Assembly: GCA_025925185.1 (NCBI GenBank)
Contig: JAICLV010000023.1
Span: forward strand, 1-21,429
DNA length: 21,429 bases
Direction of reading: 5' to 3'
DNA from: Acidothermaceae bacterium
GTDB lineage: Bacteria > Actinomycetota > Actinomycetes > Acidothermales > Acidothermaceae
Position numbers and translations under genes: made by a program. Of this stretch, positions 1 through 8,920 are shown in pieces (position 1 is the stretch's first letter; the number at the start of each line of letters is the position of its first letter). Below the pieces are notes generated by a model. It was given only the letters and a program-made list of their open reading frames with translations, did no database searches and was not told where the DNA came from.

Positions 1-2852
1 ACGGCAAGAAGGACATCGAGGCCTACGGCATCGCGCAGTTCAACGCCAAGTGCCGTGAGTCGGTGGAGCGGCACGTCGACGCGTTCGAGAAGCTCACCGA
101 GCGCATGGGTTACTGGGTCGACCTCTCGCAGGCCTACCGCACCATGGACACGTCGTACGTCGAGAGCGTGTGGTGGTCGCTCAAGCAGATCTTCGACAAA
201 GGTTTGCTGGTGCAGGATTATCGCGTTGCGCCGTACTGCCCGCGCTGCGGCACCGCGCTGTCCGACCACGAGGTCGCCCTCGGCTACCTCAACGTGAAAG
301 ACCCCAGCGTGTACGTGCGCTTCCCCTTGACTTCTGGGCCACTGGCCGATGAGGCGTCACTGCTGGTATGGACGACGACACCGTGGACGCTGGTGAGCAA
401 CACCGCCGTCGCGGCGCACCCCGACGTCACCTACGTCGCGGTCAAACTTCTCGAGCCGGACGGCGGGAACCCCGCGGAGACGCTGGTCATCGCGGAACCA
501 CTGGTGGGGACCGTCGTCGGACCGCGCGAGTACGAGACCGTCGCGGCGTTCACCGGCCGTGACATGGAGCACTGGACGTACCAGCGCCCGTTCGACCTAG
601 TGGACTTCGACGGCGAGAACGCGCACTACGTGGTGCTCGCTGACTACGTCACCGTCGAGGACGGCACCGGCCTGGTGCATCAGGCGCCAGCGTTCGGCGC
701 CGACGACCTCGCGGTCAGCCGCGCGTACGGCTTGCCGGTCGTCAACCCGGTGCGGCCTGACGGCACGTTCGATGAGAATTTGCCTTTGGTGGGCGGGGTT
801 TTCTTCAAGACGGCCGACAAGGCGCTGGTCGACGACCTGCGTTCGCGCGGCCTGCTGTACCGCCTGACGCCCTACGAGCACAGCTACCCGCACTGCTGGC
901 GGTGCGACACCGCGCTGCTCTACTACGCGCTGCCGAGCTGGTACATACGCACCACCGCGATCAAAGGCGCGTTGCTGCGTGAGAACGAGAAGACCAACTG
1001 GTACCCCGACACCATCAAGCACGGCCGCTACGGCGACTGGCTGCGCAACAACATCGACTGGGCGCTGTCGCGCAACCGCTACTGGGGAACGCCACTGCCG
1101 TTGTGGCGTTGCGAGAACGACCACGTGACCGCGGTCGCGTCGCGGGCAGAACTCGGCGAGCTCGCCGGTCGCGACCTGTCCGACCTCGACCCGCACCGGC
1201 CGTACATCGACGAGATCTCCTTTGCCTGCAAGGAATGCGGCTTGCCGGCGACCCGTGTGCCCGAGGTCATCGACGCGTGGTACGACAGCGGCTCGATGCC
1301 GTTCGCGCAGTTCGGCTACCCCTACGATGGCGCCGACGAGTTCAAGCGGTCATACCCCGCCGACTTCATCTGCGAGGCCATCGACCAGACGCGTGGCTGG
1401 TTCTACACGCTGATGGCCGTCGGAACGCTCGTCTTTGACGAGTCGTCGTACCGCAACGTGCTGTGCCTGGGCCACATCTTGGCGGAGGACGGCCGCAAGA
1501 TGAGCAAGCATCTCGGAAACATCCTCGAGCCGATCCCCTTGATGGACAAGCACGGCGCCGACGCGCTGCGCTGGTACATGCTGGCCGGCGGATCGCCGTG
1601 GTCGGCGCGCCGGATCGGCGACGACGCGCTCGAAGAGGTCGTGCGCAAGGTGCTGCTCACGTACTGGAACACCGCGGCTTTCCTCGTGCTGTACGCGAAC
1701 GCGAGCAACTGGACGCCGGGCGCCGCGCCGGCGCCGGAGCCCGCGACGCGGCCCTTGCTCGACCGTTGGGCGCTGTCGGAGCTGCACGCCACGGTGCGCG
1801 AGGTCGATGAGGCGTTGGAGGAGTTCGACTCGGCACGCGCCGGGCGCCGCATCGCGCAGTTCGTCGACGATCTGTCGAACTGGTACGTGCGTCGGTCGCG
1901 ACGGCGCTTCTGGGACGGCGATCCAGCCGCGCTGTCGACGCTGCACGAATGCCTGACCACCTTGACGCTTGTGATGGCCCCGTTCACGCCGTTCATCACC
2001 GAGGAGGTGTACGGCACCCTGGTCGCCGGCGTCGATTCGACCGCGCCAGACTCGGTGCACCTGCGTGCGTGGCCGACCCTCGACGAGAGCTTGGTCGACG
2101 TCCGGCTTTCTGAGCAGATGGCGTTGGTGCGCCGGCTCGTCGAGCTCGGCCGTGCCGCCCGCGCGGAGTCGAAGGTGCGCACTCGCCAGCCCCTTGGCCG
2201 CGCGCTCGTGCACACCGCCGGCTGGCGCTCGTTACCGCGAGAGCTGCAAGACCAGGTGACCGACGAGCTCAACGTCCGCGAGGTCGTCTCGGACGACGCG
2301 GTGGGCGGGCTGGCTGTGGTTCAGACGGTCGTGAAGCCGAACTTCCGCGCGCTGGGAAAGCGATTCGGCAATCAGACGAAGCTGGTCGCCGACGCGATCA
2401 CGTCGTCCGATCACGCCGCGTTGGCGGCGGCGCTCGCGGACGGCTCGGCGAGCGTCGAGGTCAACGGCGAGCGCGTCGAGCTCTCGGCGGACGAGGTTGT
2501 CGTCACCGAGACACCGACGCTCGGCTGGGCGGTCGCGAGCGACGCGGGCGTCTCGGTCGCGCTCGACCTCGAGCTCACCGACGAGCTGCGCGCGGCCGGT
2601 CTGGCGCGCGAGGTGGTGCGGTTCGTGCAGGACGCCCGCAAGGGCAGCGGGTTGGAGATCACCGACCGCATCGAGCTGTGGTGGCAGGCCGACTCCGACG
2701 CGCTGGCCGCGGCGTTGCGCGAGCACCGCGACGCGATCGGCCGCGAGGTGCTCGCGGTGTCGGTCGAGGGCGGTCGGCCGAACGCCGACGTCAAGCCGCA
2801 CCGCGACGACGACCTCGGGCTGACCGTCTGGCTGCGCGCCGCCGGCGAGTGA
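1..2852 (+). CDS. ileS: Isoleucyl-tRNA synthetase, 3' part (5' end outside window)
   Basis: Class I aminoacyl-tRNA synthetase that charges tRNA-Ile with isoleucine in the cytoplasm. The reading frame is open from position 3 (first complete codon GGC), so the N-terminus with the HIGH motif lies outside the window; about 949 residues are visible. The editing-domain threonine-rich peptide WTTTPWTL is encoded near 367-390, a CPRC metal-type knuckle near 238-250, a CWRC knuckle near 895-906, and the KMSKH catalytic loop near 1498-1512. The stretch DQTRGWFYTL just before KMSKH is typical of the family. The C-terminus ends without a CxxC zinc finger, which fits the type 2 (eukaryote-like) IleRS common in actinobacteria. 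It is convergent with the Ohr gene, with only 3 bp between the two stop codons. The internal GTG at 63 is not the real start. Confidence 0.97.
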   Translation, partial: GKKDIEAYGIAQFNAKCRESVERHVDAFEKLTERMGYWVDLSQAYRTMDTSYVESVWWSLKQIFDKGLLVQDYRVAPYCPRCGTALSDHEVALGYLNVKDPSVYVRFPLTSGPLADEASLLVWTTTPWTLVSNTAVAAHPDVTYVAVKLLEPDGGNPAETLVIAEPLVGTVVGPREYETVAAFTGRDMEHWTYQRPFDLVDFDGENAHYVVLADYVTVEDGTGLVHQAPAFGADDLAVSRAYGLPVVNPVRPDGTFDENLPLVGGVFFKTADKALVDDLRSRGLLYRLTPYEHSYPHCWRCDTALLYYALPSWYIRTTAIKGALLRENEKTNWYPDTIKHGRYGDWLRNNIDWALSRNRYWGTPLPLWRCENDHVTAVASRAELGELAGRDLSDLDPHRPYIDEISFACKECGLPATRVPEVIDAWYDSGSMPFAQFGYPYDGADEFKRSYPADFICEAIDQTRGWFYTLMAVGTLVFDESSYRNVLCLGHILAEDGRKMSKHLGNILEPIPLMDKHGADALRWYMLAGGSPWSARRIGDDALEEVVRKVLLTYWNTAAFLVLYANASNWTPGAAPAPEPATRPLLDRWALSELHATVREVDEALEEFDSARAGRRIAQFVDDLSNWYVRRSRRRFWDGDPAALSTLHECLTTLTLVMAPFTPFITEEVYGTLVAGVDSTAPDSVHLRAWPTLDESLVDVRLSEQMALVRRLVELGRAARAESKVRTRQPLGRALVHTAGWRSLPRELQDQVTDELNVREVVSDDAVGGLAVVQTVVKPNFRALGKRFGNQTKLVADAITSSDHAALAAALADGSASVEVNGERVELSADEVVVTETPTLGWAVASDAGVSVALDLELTDELRAAGLAREVVRFVQDARKGSGLEITDRIELWWQADSDALAAALREHRDAIGREVLAVSVEGGRPNADVKPHRDDDLGLTVWLRAAGE

Positions 2853-2855
2853 GCG

Positions 2856-3269
2856 CTACCCGATTGTGGTTTGCAGGGCGATGGAGCCCCTCAGCGCGCG
2901 CGAGTACGGGCAGCGACCGTGCGCCTGCTCGATCAAGTCGGCAACTTGCTCGTTCGGCAGGCCAGGGACCGAGACGCTGAATTCCGCCTGCAGCGCGAAG
3001 AACTGCTCCGCGGTCTTGCCGAGCGTGACGCTGACCTGGACCAGCGCGGCCGAGGTGTCGAGTCCCGACTTGCGGCCGATCGCGTGCATCGTGCTGAGAA
3101 AGCAGGCACCCCAGCCAGCCGCGAGCAGTTGCTCCGGGTTGACGCCGTCCTTCGACCCCGGCCGGGCGAGCGCGATGTCGAGCAGGCCGTCGTCGGACGT
3201 CGCCCGCCCAACCCGCCCGCCGGTCACCGAAACGTTCGCGCGGTAAGTGATCTCGTTGACGACGTCCAT
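2856..3269 (-). CDS. ohr: Ohr/OsmC-family organic hydroperoxide resistance protein
   Basis: A 137-aa thiol peroxidase of the Ohr subfamily, which reduces organic and fatty-acid hydroperoxides in the cytoplasm. Both reactive cysteines are present: Cys56 in the sequence NPEQLLAAGWGACF and Cys120 in CPYSRALRG. Arg19 and Glu46 sit where the family has its active-site salt-bridge partners. I chose the ATG at 3267-3269 because a GAAAGGA ribosome binding site lies about 9 bp upstream; an in-frame start nine codons earlier would overlap the preceding gene's stop. It follows the old-yellow-enzyme-type gene by 17 bp on the same strand and is probably the last gene of that operon. Ohr genes usually sit beside an ohrR (MarR) regulator, and none is present here. 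A role in protecting flavin- or oxygenase-based catabolism is inference. Confidence 0.93.
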   Translation of the reverse strand: MDVVNEITYRANVSVTGGRVGRATSDDGLLDIALARPGSKDGVNPEQLLAAGWGACFLSTMHAIGRKSGLDTSAALVQVSVTLGKTAEQFFALQAEFSVSVPGLPNEQVADLIEQAHGRCPYSRALRGSIALQTTIG

Positions 3270-3286
3270 GCTCAGTCTTCCTTTCG

Positions 3287-5305
3287 TTAAAGACAAACGG
3301 GTGGTCGATATGTCGGAAAGACGCGCAGCGCGGGGTCGTCCTCATGCCCGATCGACATGGCGGCGACGTGGCCTTCGTAAACGGCCTCTAGCGCTGTGCG
3401 GGGCGCGTACGCGTCGCCGATGATGTGCGCCTTCCCGCGAAAACCGGCTGACCGCAGCTCACGGGCGAGCAGGTCGTCGGCGATTGGGGGAACGGCAGCG
3501 ACAACCGCTGACACCGCGCGCAGTTGAGAGCGCGCGCCGGAGATGCAGTCCTCAAGCGTCGCGACGTCGTCACCGAGCCTGACGACGCGTTGCAAAGGAC
3601 GCACCGTGATGGGCAACTGACGCAGCCGGTCAACCATCGCGACCCGCGAGTAGACCGTGACGTTCGGCAGGAACGAGGCGTCGGGCGTGACGATGTCGAC
3701 GGCGACGCCGTTCCTTCCAAGGTGCTCGGCGAAGGTGCCGGTGGGCCACCCGCCGTCGTGATCGATGAGGAGCACGTGATCGCCGAGTCCGCCCCGCCCC
3801 GCGATCGCCTCTGCGATCGACCAAACGTGTGCGACGCCTGGCACCGCCGGCGCGGTGGGTGTCGAGCCGGTCGCGACCAGCACGGTGTCGGCGATGCCCC
3901 GCAGCATCTCGGGCGTGACGGTGACGCCGCACTTCACATCGACGCCGACGGCTCGCACATCGCGCTCGAGCTCGTCGACGAGCAACGCGAACCGCTCGCG
4001 CCCGAGCAGCCCGCTCGCGAGCCGAACCTGTCCGCCGAGTGTTTCGCGCGCCTCGTACAGCGTCACCCGATGCCCACGACGCGCGGCGGTCACCGCGGCT
4101 TGCAGCCCAGCGGGACCGCCACCGATCACCGCCACCGTCTCGGGTCGCTCGATCGGCAGCGCGTCGACGCGCGCGAACTCGTCCTCCAACCCGACGCGAG
4201 GGTTGACCACGCAGCTGATCGGCGAACCTGACTCCGAGCGGCCGATACAGCCTTGGTTGCAGGCGATGCAGTGCCGTGTCTCGTGCTCACGACCGGCAAG
4301 GCTGCGCGAGACCAACTCCGGCTCGGCGATCTGCGGACGCGCCATGCCCACCAGGTCGGCGGCGCCGTCGGCCAGCAGCTCTTGCCCGACGTGCAGGTCG
4401 TCGATGCGGCAGATGGCGAGAATGGTGAGGTCAGGAAAGGCTTGCTTGAAAGCCTTCGGCAGCTGGCGAAACGGCGCCGACGGCGAGGCCATGTCCGGCA
4501 GCTGGGTGGCGAGCGACGGGCTGCCGTCGTAGAACGACTGCGTGACGTGGGCGAACGCGACGGGGAATCGCCGCCTGACCTCGTCGACGAGGTCGAGCGA
4601 GTCGTCGAGGCCCAGCCCGCCGTCGAGGAATTCCTCGGCGCTCAGGCGGATCCCCACCGGGAGCCGAGTGCTCTCGCACACGGCGGCGAAGACCTCCATC
4701 AGGAATCGGCGCCGACGCGTGACGTCGCCGCCGTACCCGTCGTCGCGGTTGTTCGTCGCGGGTGAGAGGAACTGGTTGATGAGATGACCGTGCCCGCATT
4801 GCACCTCGATCCCGTCGAACCCCGCCCGCTCCATGCGCGCCGCCGCGTCGCCGAACGAGCGGACCACGACCTCGATCTCGTCCGGAGTCAGCGCGTGCGG
4901 CACTGCGCCTGCGTGCGTCCACGGCAGTGCGGACGACGAGACCGGCGCGATCCGATCGAGCCGCAGGTGGCGGCCGGGATCGTTCAGCTGCGCGAAAATC
5001 GCGGCGCCTTCGGCGTTGACGGCCTCCGTGAGGCGGCGGAAGTCAGGAAGCGCGTCGTCGCTGAAAGCGCCCATCCGGCCCTTCCGCCAGGTCGGCGCGT
5101 AAATCCGGATGCCCTCGGTGATGATGAGCGCCACTCCCCCGCGGGCTCGGGTGCGGTGGTAGGCGACGTGCCGCTTGGTCGGACCGCTGCTGTCGCTCGC
5201 GCCGAAGTTCGTGGTGTGCGCGCTTTGGAAGACGCGGTTGCGCAATGGCACGCCAGCCAGCGAATACGGCTGGCGCACCAGGGAAAACGGGTCGCCCTCG
5301 ATCAT
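3287..5305 (-). CDS. NADH:flavin oxidoreductase / 2,4-dienoyl-CoA reductase-type FMN, 4Fe-4S, FAD protein
   Basis: A 672-aa multidomain flavoprotein close in length to E. coli 2,4-dienoyl-CoA reductase (FadH). Residues about 1-340 form an old-yellow-enzyme TIM barrel that would bind FMN, with the family stretch HGHLINQFLSP at 172-182 followed by NNRDDGYGG. Cys346, Cys349, Cys353 and Cys365 (C-x2-C-x3-C-x11-C) match the 4Fe-4S site. GGGPAG at 395-400 starts the C-terminal FAD/NAD(P)H domain. Relatives reduce activated C=C bonds of enoates or dienoyl-CoAs, or demethylate/deaminate amines (trimethylamine and histamine dehydrogenases); I cannot decide the substrate. The start ATG (5303-5305) overlaps the stop of the amidohydrolase gene as ATGA, so translation is probably coupled. 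An open frame extends upstream to 5602, but that stretch lies inside the upstream gene. Confidence 0.93.
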   Translation of the reverse strand: MIEGDPFSLVRQPYSLAGVPLRNRVFQSAHTTNFGASDSSGPTKRHVAYHRTRARGGVALIITEGIRIYAPTWRKGRMGAFSDDALPDFRRLTEAVNAEGAAIFAQLNDPGRHLRLDRIAPVSSSALPWTHAGAVPHALTPDEIEVVVRSFGDAAARMERAGFDGIEVQCGHGHLINQFLSPATNNRDDGYGGDVTRRRRFLMEVFAAVCESTRLPVGIRLSAEEFLDGGLGLDDSLDLVDEVRRRFPVAFAHVTQSFYDGSPSLATQLPDMASPSAPFRQLPKAFKQAFPDLTILAICRIDDLHVGQELLADGAADLVGMARPQIAEPELVSRSLAGREHETRHCIACNQGCIGRSESGSPISCVVNPRVGLEDEFARVDALPIERPETVAVIGGGPAGLQAAVTAARRGHRVTLYEARETLGGQVRLASGLLGRERFALLVDELERDVRAVGVDVKCGVTVTPEMLRGIADTVLVATGSTPTAPAVPGVAHVWSIAEAIAGRGGLGDHVLLIDHDGGWPTGTFAEHLGRNGVAVDIVTPDASFLPNVTVYSRVAMVDRLRQLPITVRPLQRVVRLGDDVATLEDCISGARSQLRAVSAVVAAVPPIADDLLARELRSAGFRGKAHIIGDAYAPRTALEAVYEGHVAAMSIGHEDDPALRVFPTYRPPVCL

Positions 5306-7200
5306 GCCAGCGCCCCGCGGCGACCTTCCGCGAGGTGGCGGACGAGTTGACCTGGCGTGGCGAACCACACCCCGTCGTCCGACAAGCCACGCAGCATGTC
5401 GTCGAGGTAGCTCGCGCGGAAGGGCTGGCCGGTCAGCCACGGCCGGACGTTGAGCGTGATGCACCGCGGCGTCGGTGTCGGCGGTTCGCTCAACAGCGCG
5501 CGCGCCGCCGCGTTGACGCCGCCGTAGAACGTCGCGGGTGACAGCTTGCGATGCTCGAGGGCGAATGAGTCGTCGTAGGCAGCCAGGCTCGGCACCGCCC
5601 ACAAGTCACCGGACGGCGTGCGCAAGCGGAACGGGACGTCGTCGCTTCCCCAGTCCAACACGTATTCGACGCCCGCCTCGCGCAGCAGTGCTGGCGTACG
5701 CGTCGACTCGCCGTACTCCGCGCCGAGCCACCCTCGCGGACGTGCCGGTAACTCGGCCGCGAGCGCGTCGAGCACCGTCGTGATGCGCGCGCGCTCCGCG
5801 TCTTCGGTCAGGTTCGAGCTCAGCATGCGGGTCACCGCTTCGCCGTGCGCGATCCACTCGATGTCGTTATCGGCCAGTCCGTCGAGGAGCGCGGGATACG
5901 ACGTCGCGGTCATCGAGTCAACCGCCACCGTGAGCGGGACGCCGCGCTCTCGCAGCAGGTCGAGCAAGCGGAAGACGCCAACCCGATGGCCGTACTCGCG
6001 GTGGGCGAACTTCGCGTAGTCCGGATAGGGGCGCGTTCCCGGGCCGCCCCCCAGCCAGCGCGACTGCACTGCGCTGTCGATCGGTCGCACATCGAAGTAG
6101 TCGAGCCACACGACGACGCTGGTGGCTAGCGGCGCGTCGCCCGGCCACGACGAGGGCGGACCGGCGCGGTTGGGATCCTCTATCGGATACGGGTGATCGA
6201 TGGTGCGAAACCGGGCCGAGCAGACGTCGATAGTGGGCCGCCCCGCGGCCGGCGCCACGACTGCGACGCGATCACGCCGCACGCCTGCCGACGCTGCCGC
6301 CTCAGTGGCGTAGCTGAGGTGGTCGTCGTAGGAGTGCTCGAGGTACCACGCGGCGATGTCGTCGCCGGTGGCGAACCAGACGTCGTCGAAACGGCGCATC
6401 TCATCGAAGACGTCGCGCAACTGGGCGGCGATATGCGGCTGGCCGGAGATGAAGGAGTGCAGTGCCACGCACATCACCCGGCCGCTGCGCGCGCCCTCCG
6501 CGCGCAAGGTTCGGAACTGCCGCAGACACGCGTCGGCGAACTGCTCGGGCGAGCACGGGTCGTTGATCATACGCGCGTCGTTCAGCTCGAAGGTGTAAGG
6601 CATCGAGACCAACCGGCCGGACGCGACGTGGATCGGCGTCGGCTGGTCGTCGAGTACCCACTCGGCCTGATAGCGCAGACTGAGCTCGGCGAGGATGTCG
6701 GGTGTGTTAACGGTTGCGGAGATGCCGGGCCCGAGGTAGCCACCGGCCCGCTTTCCCGTGCGCAGCGCGATTTCCTCGATGCTCGCCGCCAGCACGTCGC
6801 GCTCTTCGGCGGCGTCGAGCTGGTGCAGGTACTGGGAGTTGTAGACGCCGTGAGCCATGACGGCGCCGTTGCTCGCCGCGATGAGATCGGCGACCTCCGG
6901 GTAATGCGCGAGCATTCCGGAGTTGAGCGAGAACGTCGGGGGTATCTCGAAATCGCGAAACAGCCGATCGAGCCGCCAGATGCCTTGCCGGTTGCCGTAG
7001 TCGCGGTAGGAATACTGCTGCACGTCGGGGTGTGGCGTCCGGGGCCAGGGGTCGCGGTCGGTGCGCATCGACAGCTCGTACTCGTAGTGCTCGACATTCG
7101 GCGCCACCCACACCGCCAGCCGTGCCCCGTCTGGCCAGCTGATCGGCGGCCGGCCCGCCATTGGGCTGTACGGCGCGCGGTCGCGAAGGTCGAGCGTCAC
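5302..7200 (-). CDS. Double-length polysaccharide deacetylase-fold (NodB/PuuE-like) amidohydrolase
   Basis: A 632-aa protein made of two consecutive copies of a NodB-fold module; a single module is about 300 aa. The copies can be aligned by eye: PPISWPDG (18-25) with PPSSWPGD (348-355), RDYGNRQGIWRLDRLF (66-81) with REYGHRVGVFRLLDLL (401-416), AHG (116-118) with AHG (451-453), SGQP (252-255) with TGQP (590-593), VWFAT (274-278) with VWFAT (611-615). PuuE-type members of this fold include allantoinase and cyclic imide hydrolase, which open cyclic amides, so ring-amide hydrolysis is a reasonable but unproven role. His248 of the first copy is Arg586 in the second, suggesting that the second copy is not a normal active site. 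It starts at GTG 7198-7200, overlapping the upstream gene's stop as GTGA, and ends overlapping the next gene as ATGA. No signal peptide is visible, so a cytoplasmic role is likelier than cell-wall deacetylation. Confidence 0.88.
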   Translation of the reverse strand: MTLDLRDRAPYSPMAGRPPISWPDGARLAVWVAPNVEHYEYELSMRTDRDPWPRTPHPDVQQYSYRDYGNRQGIWRLDRLFRDFEIPPTFSLNSGMLAHYPEVADLIAASNGAVMAHGVYNSQYLHQLDAAEERDVLAASIEEIALRTGKRAGGYLGPGISATVNTPDILAELSLRYQAEWVLDDQPTPIHVASGRLVSMPYTFELNDARMINDPCSPEQFADACLRQFRTLRAEGARSGRVMCVALHSFISGQPHIAAQLRDVFDEMRRFDDVWFATGDDIAAWYLEHSYDDHLSYATEAAASAGVRRDRVAVVAPAAGRPTIDVCSARFRTIDHPYPIEDPNRAGPPSSWPGDAPLATSVVVWLDYFDVRPIDSAVQSRWLGGGPGTRPYPDYAKFAHREYGHRVGVFRLLDLLRERGVPLTVAVDSMTATSYPALLDGLADNDIEWIAHGEAVTRMLSSNLTEDAERARITTVLDALAAELPARPRGWLGAEYGESTRTPALLREAGVEYVLDWGSDDVPFRLRTPSGDLWAVPSLAAYDDSFALEHRKLSPATFYGGVNAAARALLSEPPTPTPRCITLNVRPWLTGQPFRASYLDDMLRGLSDDGVWFATPGQLVRHLAEGRRGALA

Positions 7201-8078
7201 ATCGACTCCGTGGGTTGTGCTGACGGAAAAGTCGCGCGCACGAACTCGGCCATGCTCCGCGCGGCGCCGGCGCCGTCGAACGACGCTGCCTTGCGTAGCT
7301 TGACTTCGGTCATCATTTGTTGGACCGCACGCACGAGGGGCAAATCGAGTCCGAGCTGCGTCGCCACTTCGAGGCCGCGCTTCAGATCGCTCTCAAGGTC
7401 GGGCATGGGTCGCGGTCTCGACCAGGTTTCCAGCACCCAACCGCGCCCACTTCCGAGCGAAAGCGCGGACGTGACGACGTCTGGGTCGAGGCCCATTCGG
7501 GTCGCGAGTCGCACTGTCTCGGTGACGGCCGCAACCGAAGACCACAGCAACAGGTTGTTCAGCAGCTTGGTCAACTGCCCGCTGCCCAAGGGGCCAACGT
7601 GGACGACGTCGCGCGCGAACGTCGTCAGCACCGGTGTCGCGCGGTCGATCGTCGCCGCGTCACCACCGCAATACAGCAGCAGCGAGCCTTCGCGCGCGGC
7701 CGGCACGCCACGGGCCAAGGCAGCGTCGCAAACGCTGACATTGGCTGGCCGCAACGTTGCATCGACGTCCGCCATGACCGGCGCGTCCACCGAACTGCAC
7801 ACGACGACCAACGACCCAGCCGACAGTGAGCGAGCGAGTTGCGACACGACGTCGACCACAGCGCCGCCCGGCACGATGACCAGCCAGGTCGACGCGCGCG
7901 ACGCGGCGCCTGACAGGTCGTCGATGACGCGGACGCCCATCGAATCAGCGCGGTCCCGCGCCGACTGGCTGACGTCGTGACCGTGCACGGCGTGCCCGGC
8001 GCGCAGCAGCCGCACGGCGATCGGCAGACCCATCTCGCCGAGTCCGGCGACGCCTATCGGCTCGAGGGCCGCCGTCAC
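7197..8078 (-). CDS. NAD(P)-binding beta-hydroxyacid dehydrogenase (3-hydroxyisobutyrate/6-phosphogluconate dehydrogenase superfamily), paralog 1
   Basis: A 293-aa soluble oxidoreductase. The Rossmann motif GLGEMG is at 12-17, and the catalytic lysine and asparagine pair are in GQLTKLLNN, with Lys171 and Asn174-Asn175. The usual substrate motif DAPVSGG is replaced by DAALARG near residues 118-124. Family members oxidise beta-hydroxyacids such as 3-hydroxyisobutyrate, tartronate semialdehyde or gamma-hydroxybutyrate using NAD or NADP. It is a paralog of the protein at 11954-12829; both share LLLW/YLLW after the catalytic lysine and the stretch RPMP near residue 225. The GTG start at 8076-8078 lies inside the stop of the permease gene (GTGA); a much longer upstream frame to 8780 only shadows the permease. 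The substrate is unknown. Confidence 0.9.
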   Translation of the reverse strand: MTAALEPIGVAGLGEMGLPIAVRLLRAGHAVHGHDVSQSARDRADSMGVRVIDDLSGAASRASTWLVIVPGGAVVDVVSQLARSLSAGSLVVVCSSVDAPVMADVDATLRPANVSVCDAALARGVPAAREGSLLLYCGGDAATIDRATPVLTTFARDVVHVGPLGSGQLTKLLNNLLLWSSVAAVTETVRLATRMGLDPDVVTSALSLGSGRGWVLETWSRPRPMPDLESDLKRGLEVATQLGLDLPLVRAVQQMMTEVKLRKAASFDGAGAARSMAEFVRATFPSAQPTESM

Positions 8079-8920
8079 TTCTGCTCTCCGCCGACGTAGG
8101 CCCAAGCGTTGACGAGCCGGTCGACGAAGTGCACCACCCAGCTGAAGATGATCGCGACCGTCACCACGATCACCGCGATCGACCACAGCCCTACGGAGTC
8201 GAAAGCCTGCTGGAAACGCGCCTCGTACGCGCCGATGCCGACGACCGCGAGGATCAGCTGTCCAATGATCATGCCCTTCACCGCTCGACCGATGCCGAGG
8301 TGCAGGCCGGTGAAAATCATCGGGAGCGCCGCCCGGAACACGACGAGGAACGCCGACTGCCGGCGATTGGCGCCGAACGAGGCCGCTGCGTCGACCAGCC
8401 CGCGGTCGACCGTCATCAGCGCCGACTTCGTCGTCGCCGCGATGATCGGCGCCGAGAAGATGAAGATGATGGCCAGCACTGACGAGTTCGACAGGCCGAA
8501 AATCGCGAAGAACACGGGGGTTACGACGACCGGCGGAATGAACAGCAGCACGTCGACGTAGATGTTGAACGCGTAGCGCGCCAACGTGTTGAGCCCCATC
8601 GCCATGCCGACGGCGAGCCCCACGACCACGGCCAGCGCAAAGCCGACCAGCATGCTCGTGATCGAGCTCAGCAGCTCCGAGCGAAACGCGGAGTCCGCTA
8701 ACAGGTCGCCGACCCGGCCCGCGATCGTCGTGAACGTCGGCAGCCAGTTCTTGTCGAGCACAAGCGCCACGAGTTGCCACACCACCGCGCCCACGATCAA
8801 CCCGATGATAGTGGCGCGAATGTCGACGCGGACGAACTCCAGGAGTGCCGCGGTCCAGCGGCGTCGCGGTCGAGTCGGTGTCTGCGGCCGCGCCGAATGC
8901 TGCGTGACCGTGTCAGTCAT
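8075..8920 (-). CDS. ABC transporter permease, NitT/TauT/SsuC type (second permease of the operon)
   Basis: A 281-aa inner-membrane subunit of an importer. Several hydrophobic helices are visible, beginning with IIGLIVGAVVWQLVALV near residue 40. The cytoplasmic coupling loop that contacts the ATPase reads AASFGANRR and is followed by FRAALPMIFTGLHLGIG, the pattern seen in SsuC, TauC and NrtB proteins. The N-terminal 35 residues are basic and Pro/Arg-rich. The start ATG (8918-8920) gives an 8-bp overlap with the ATPase stop (ATGACTGA). The operon encodes two different permeases around one ATPase, suggesting a heterodimeric channel rather than the usual homodimer of this family. It would work with the lipoprotein at 10626-11726. 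Confidence 0.92.
   Translation of the reverse strand: MTDTVTQHSARPQTPTRPRRRWTAALLEFVRVDIRATIIGLIVGAVVWQLVALVLDKNWLPTFTTIAGRVGDLLADSAFRSELLSSITSMLVGFALAVVVGLAVGMAMGLNTLARYAFNIYVDVLLFIPPVVVTPVFFAIFGLSNSSVLAIIFIFSAPIIAATTKSALMTVDRGLVDAAASFGANRRQSAFLVVFRAALPMIFTGLHLGIGRAVKGMIIGQLILAVVGIGAYEARFQQAFDSVGLWSIAVIVVTVAIIFSWVVHFVDRLVNAWAYVGGEQK

Noticed and set aside
1350..2272. Overlapping minus-strand open frames within ileS
   Set aside because: Two different frames are open over the same bases opposite a clearly coding synthetase gene, as expected by chance at this GC content.
6193..7980. 595-aa plus-strand open frame
   Set aside because: It runs antisense across the amidohydrolase and dehydrogenase genes, has a basic, His/Arg/Val-rich composition typical of shadow frames, and shows no domain.
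8079..8780. Long N-terminal extension of the first hydroxyacid dehydrogenase
   Set aside because: The extension translates the permease gene in another frame; the GTG at 8078 begins right before the Rossmann fold and overlaps the permease stop.
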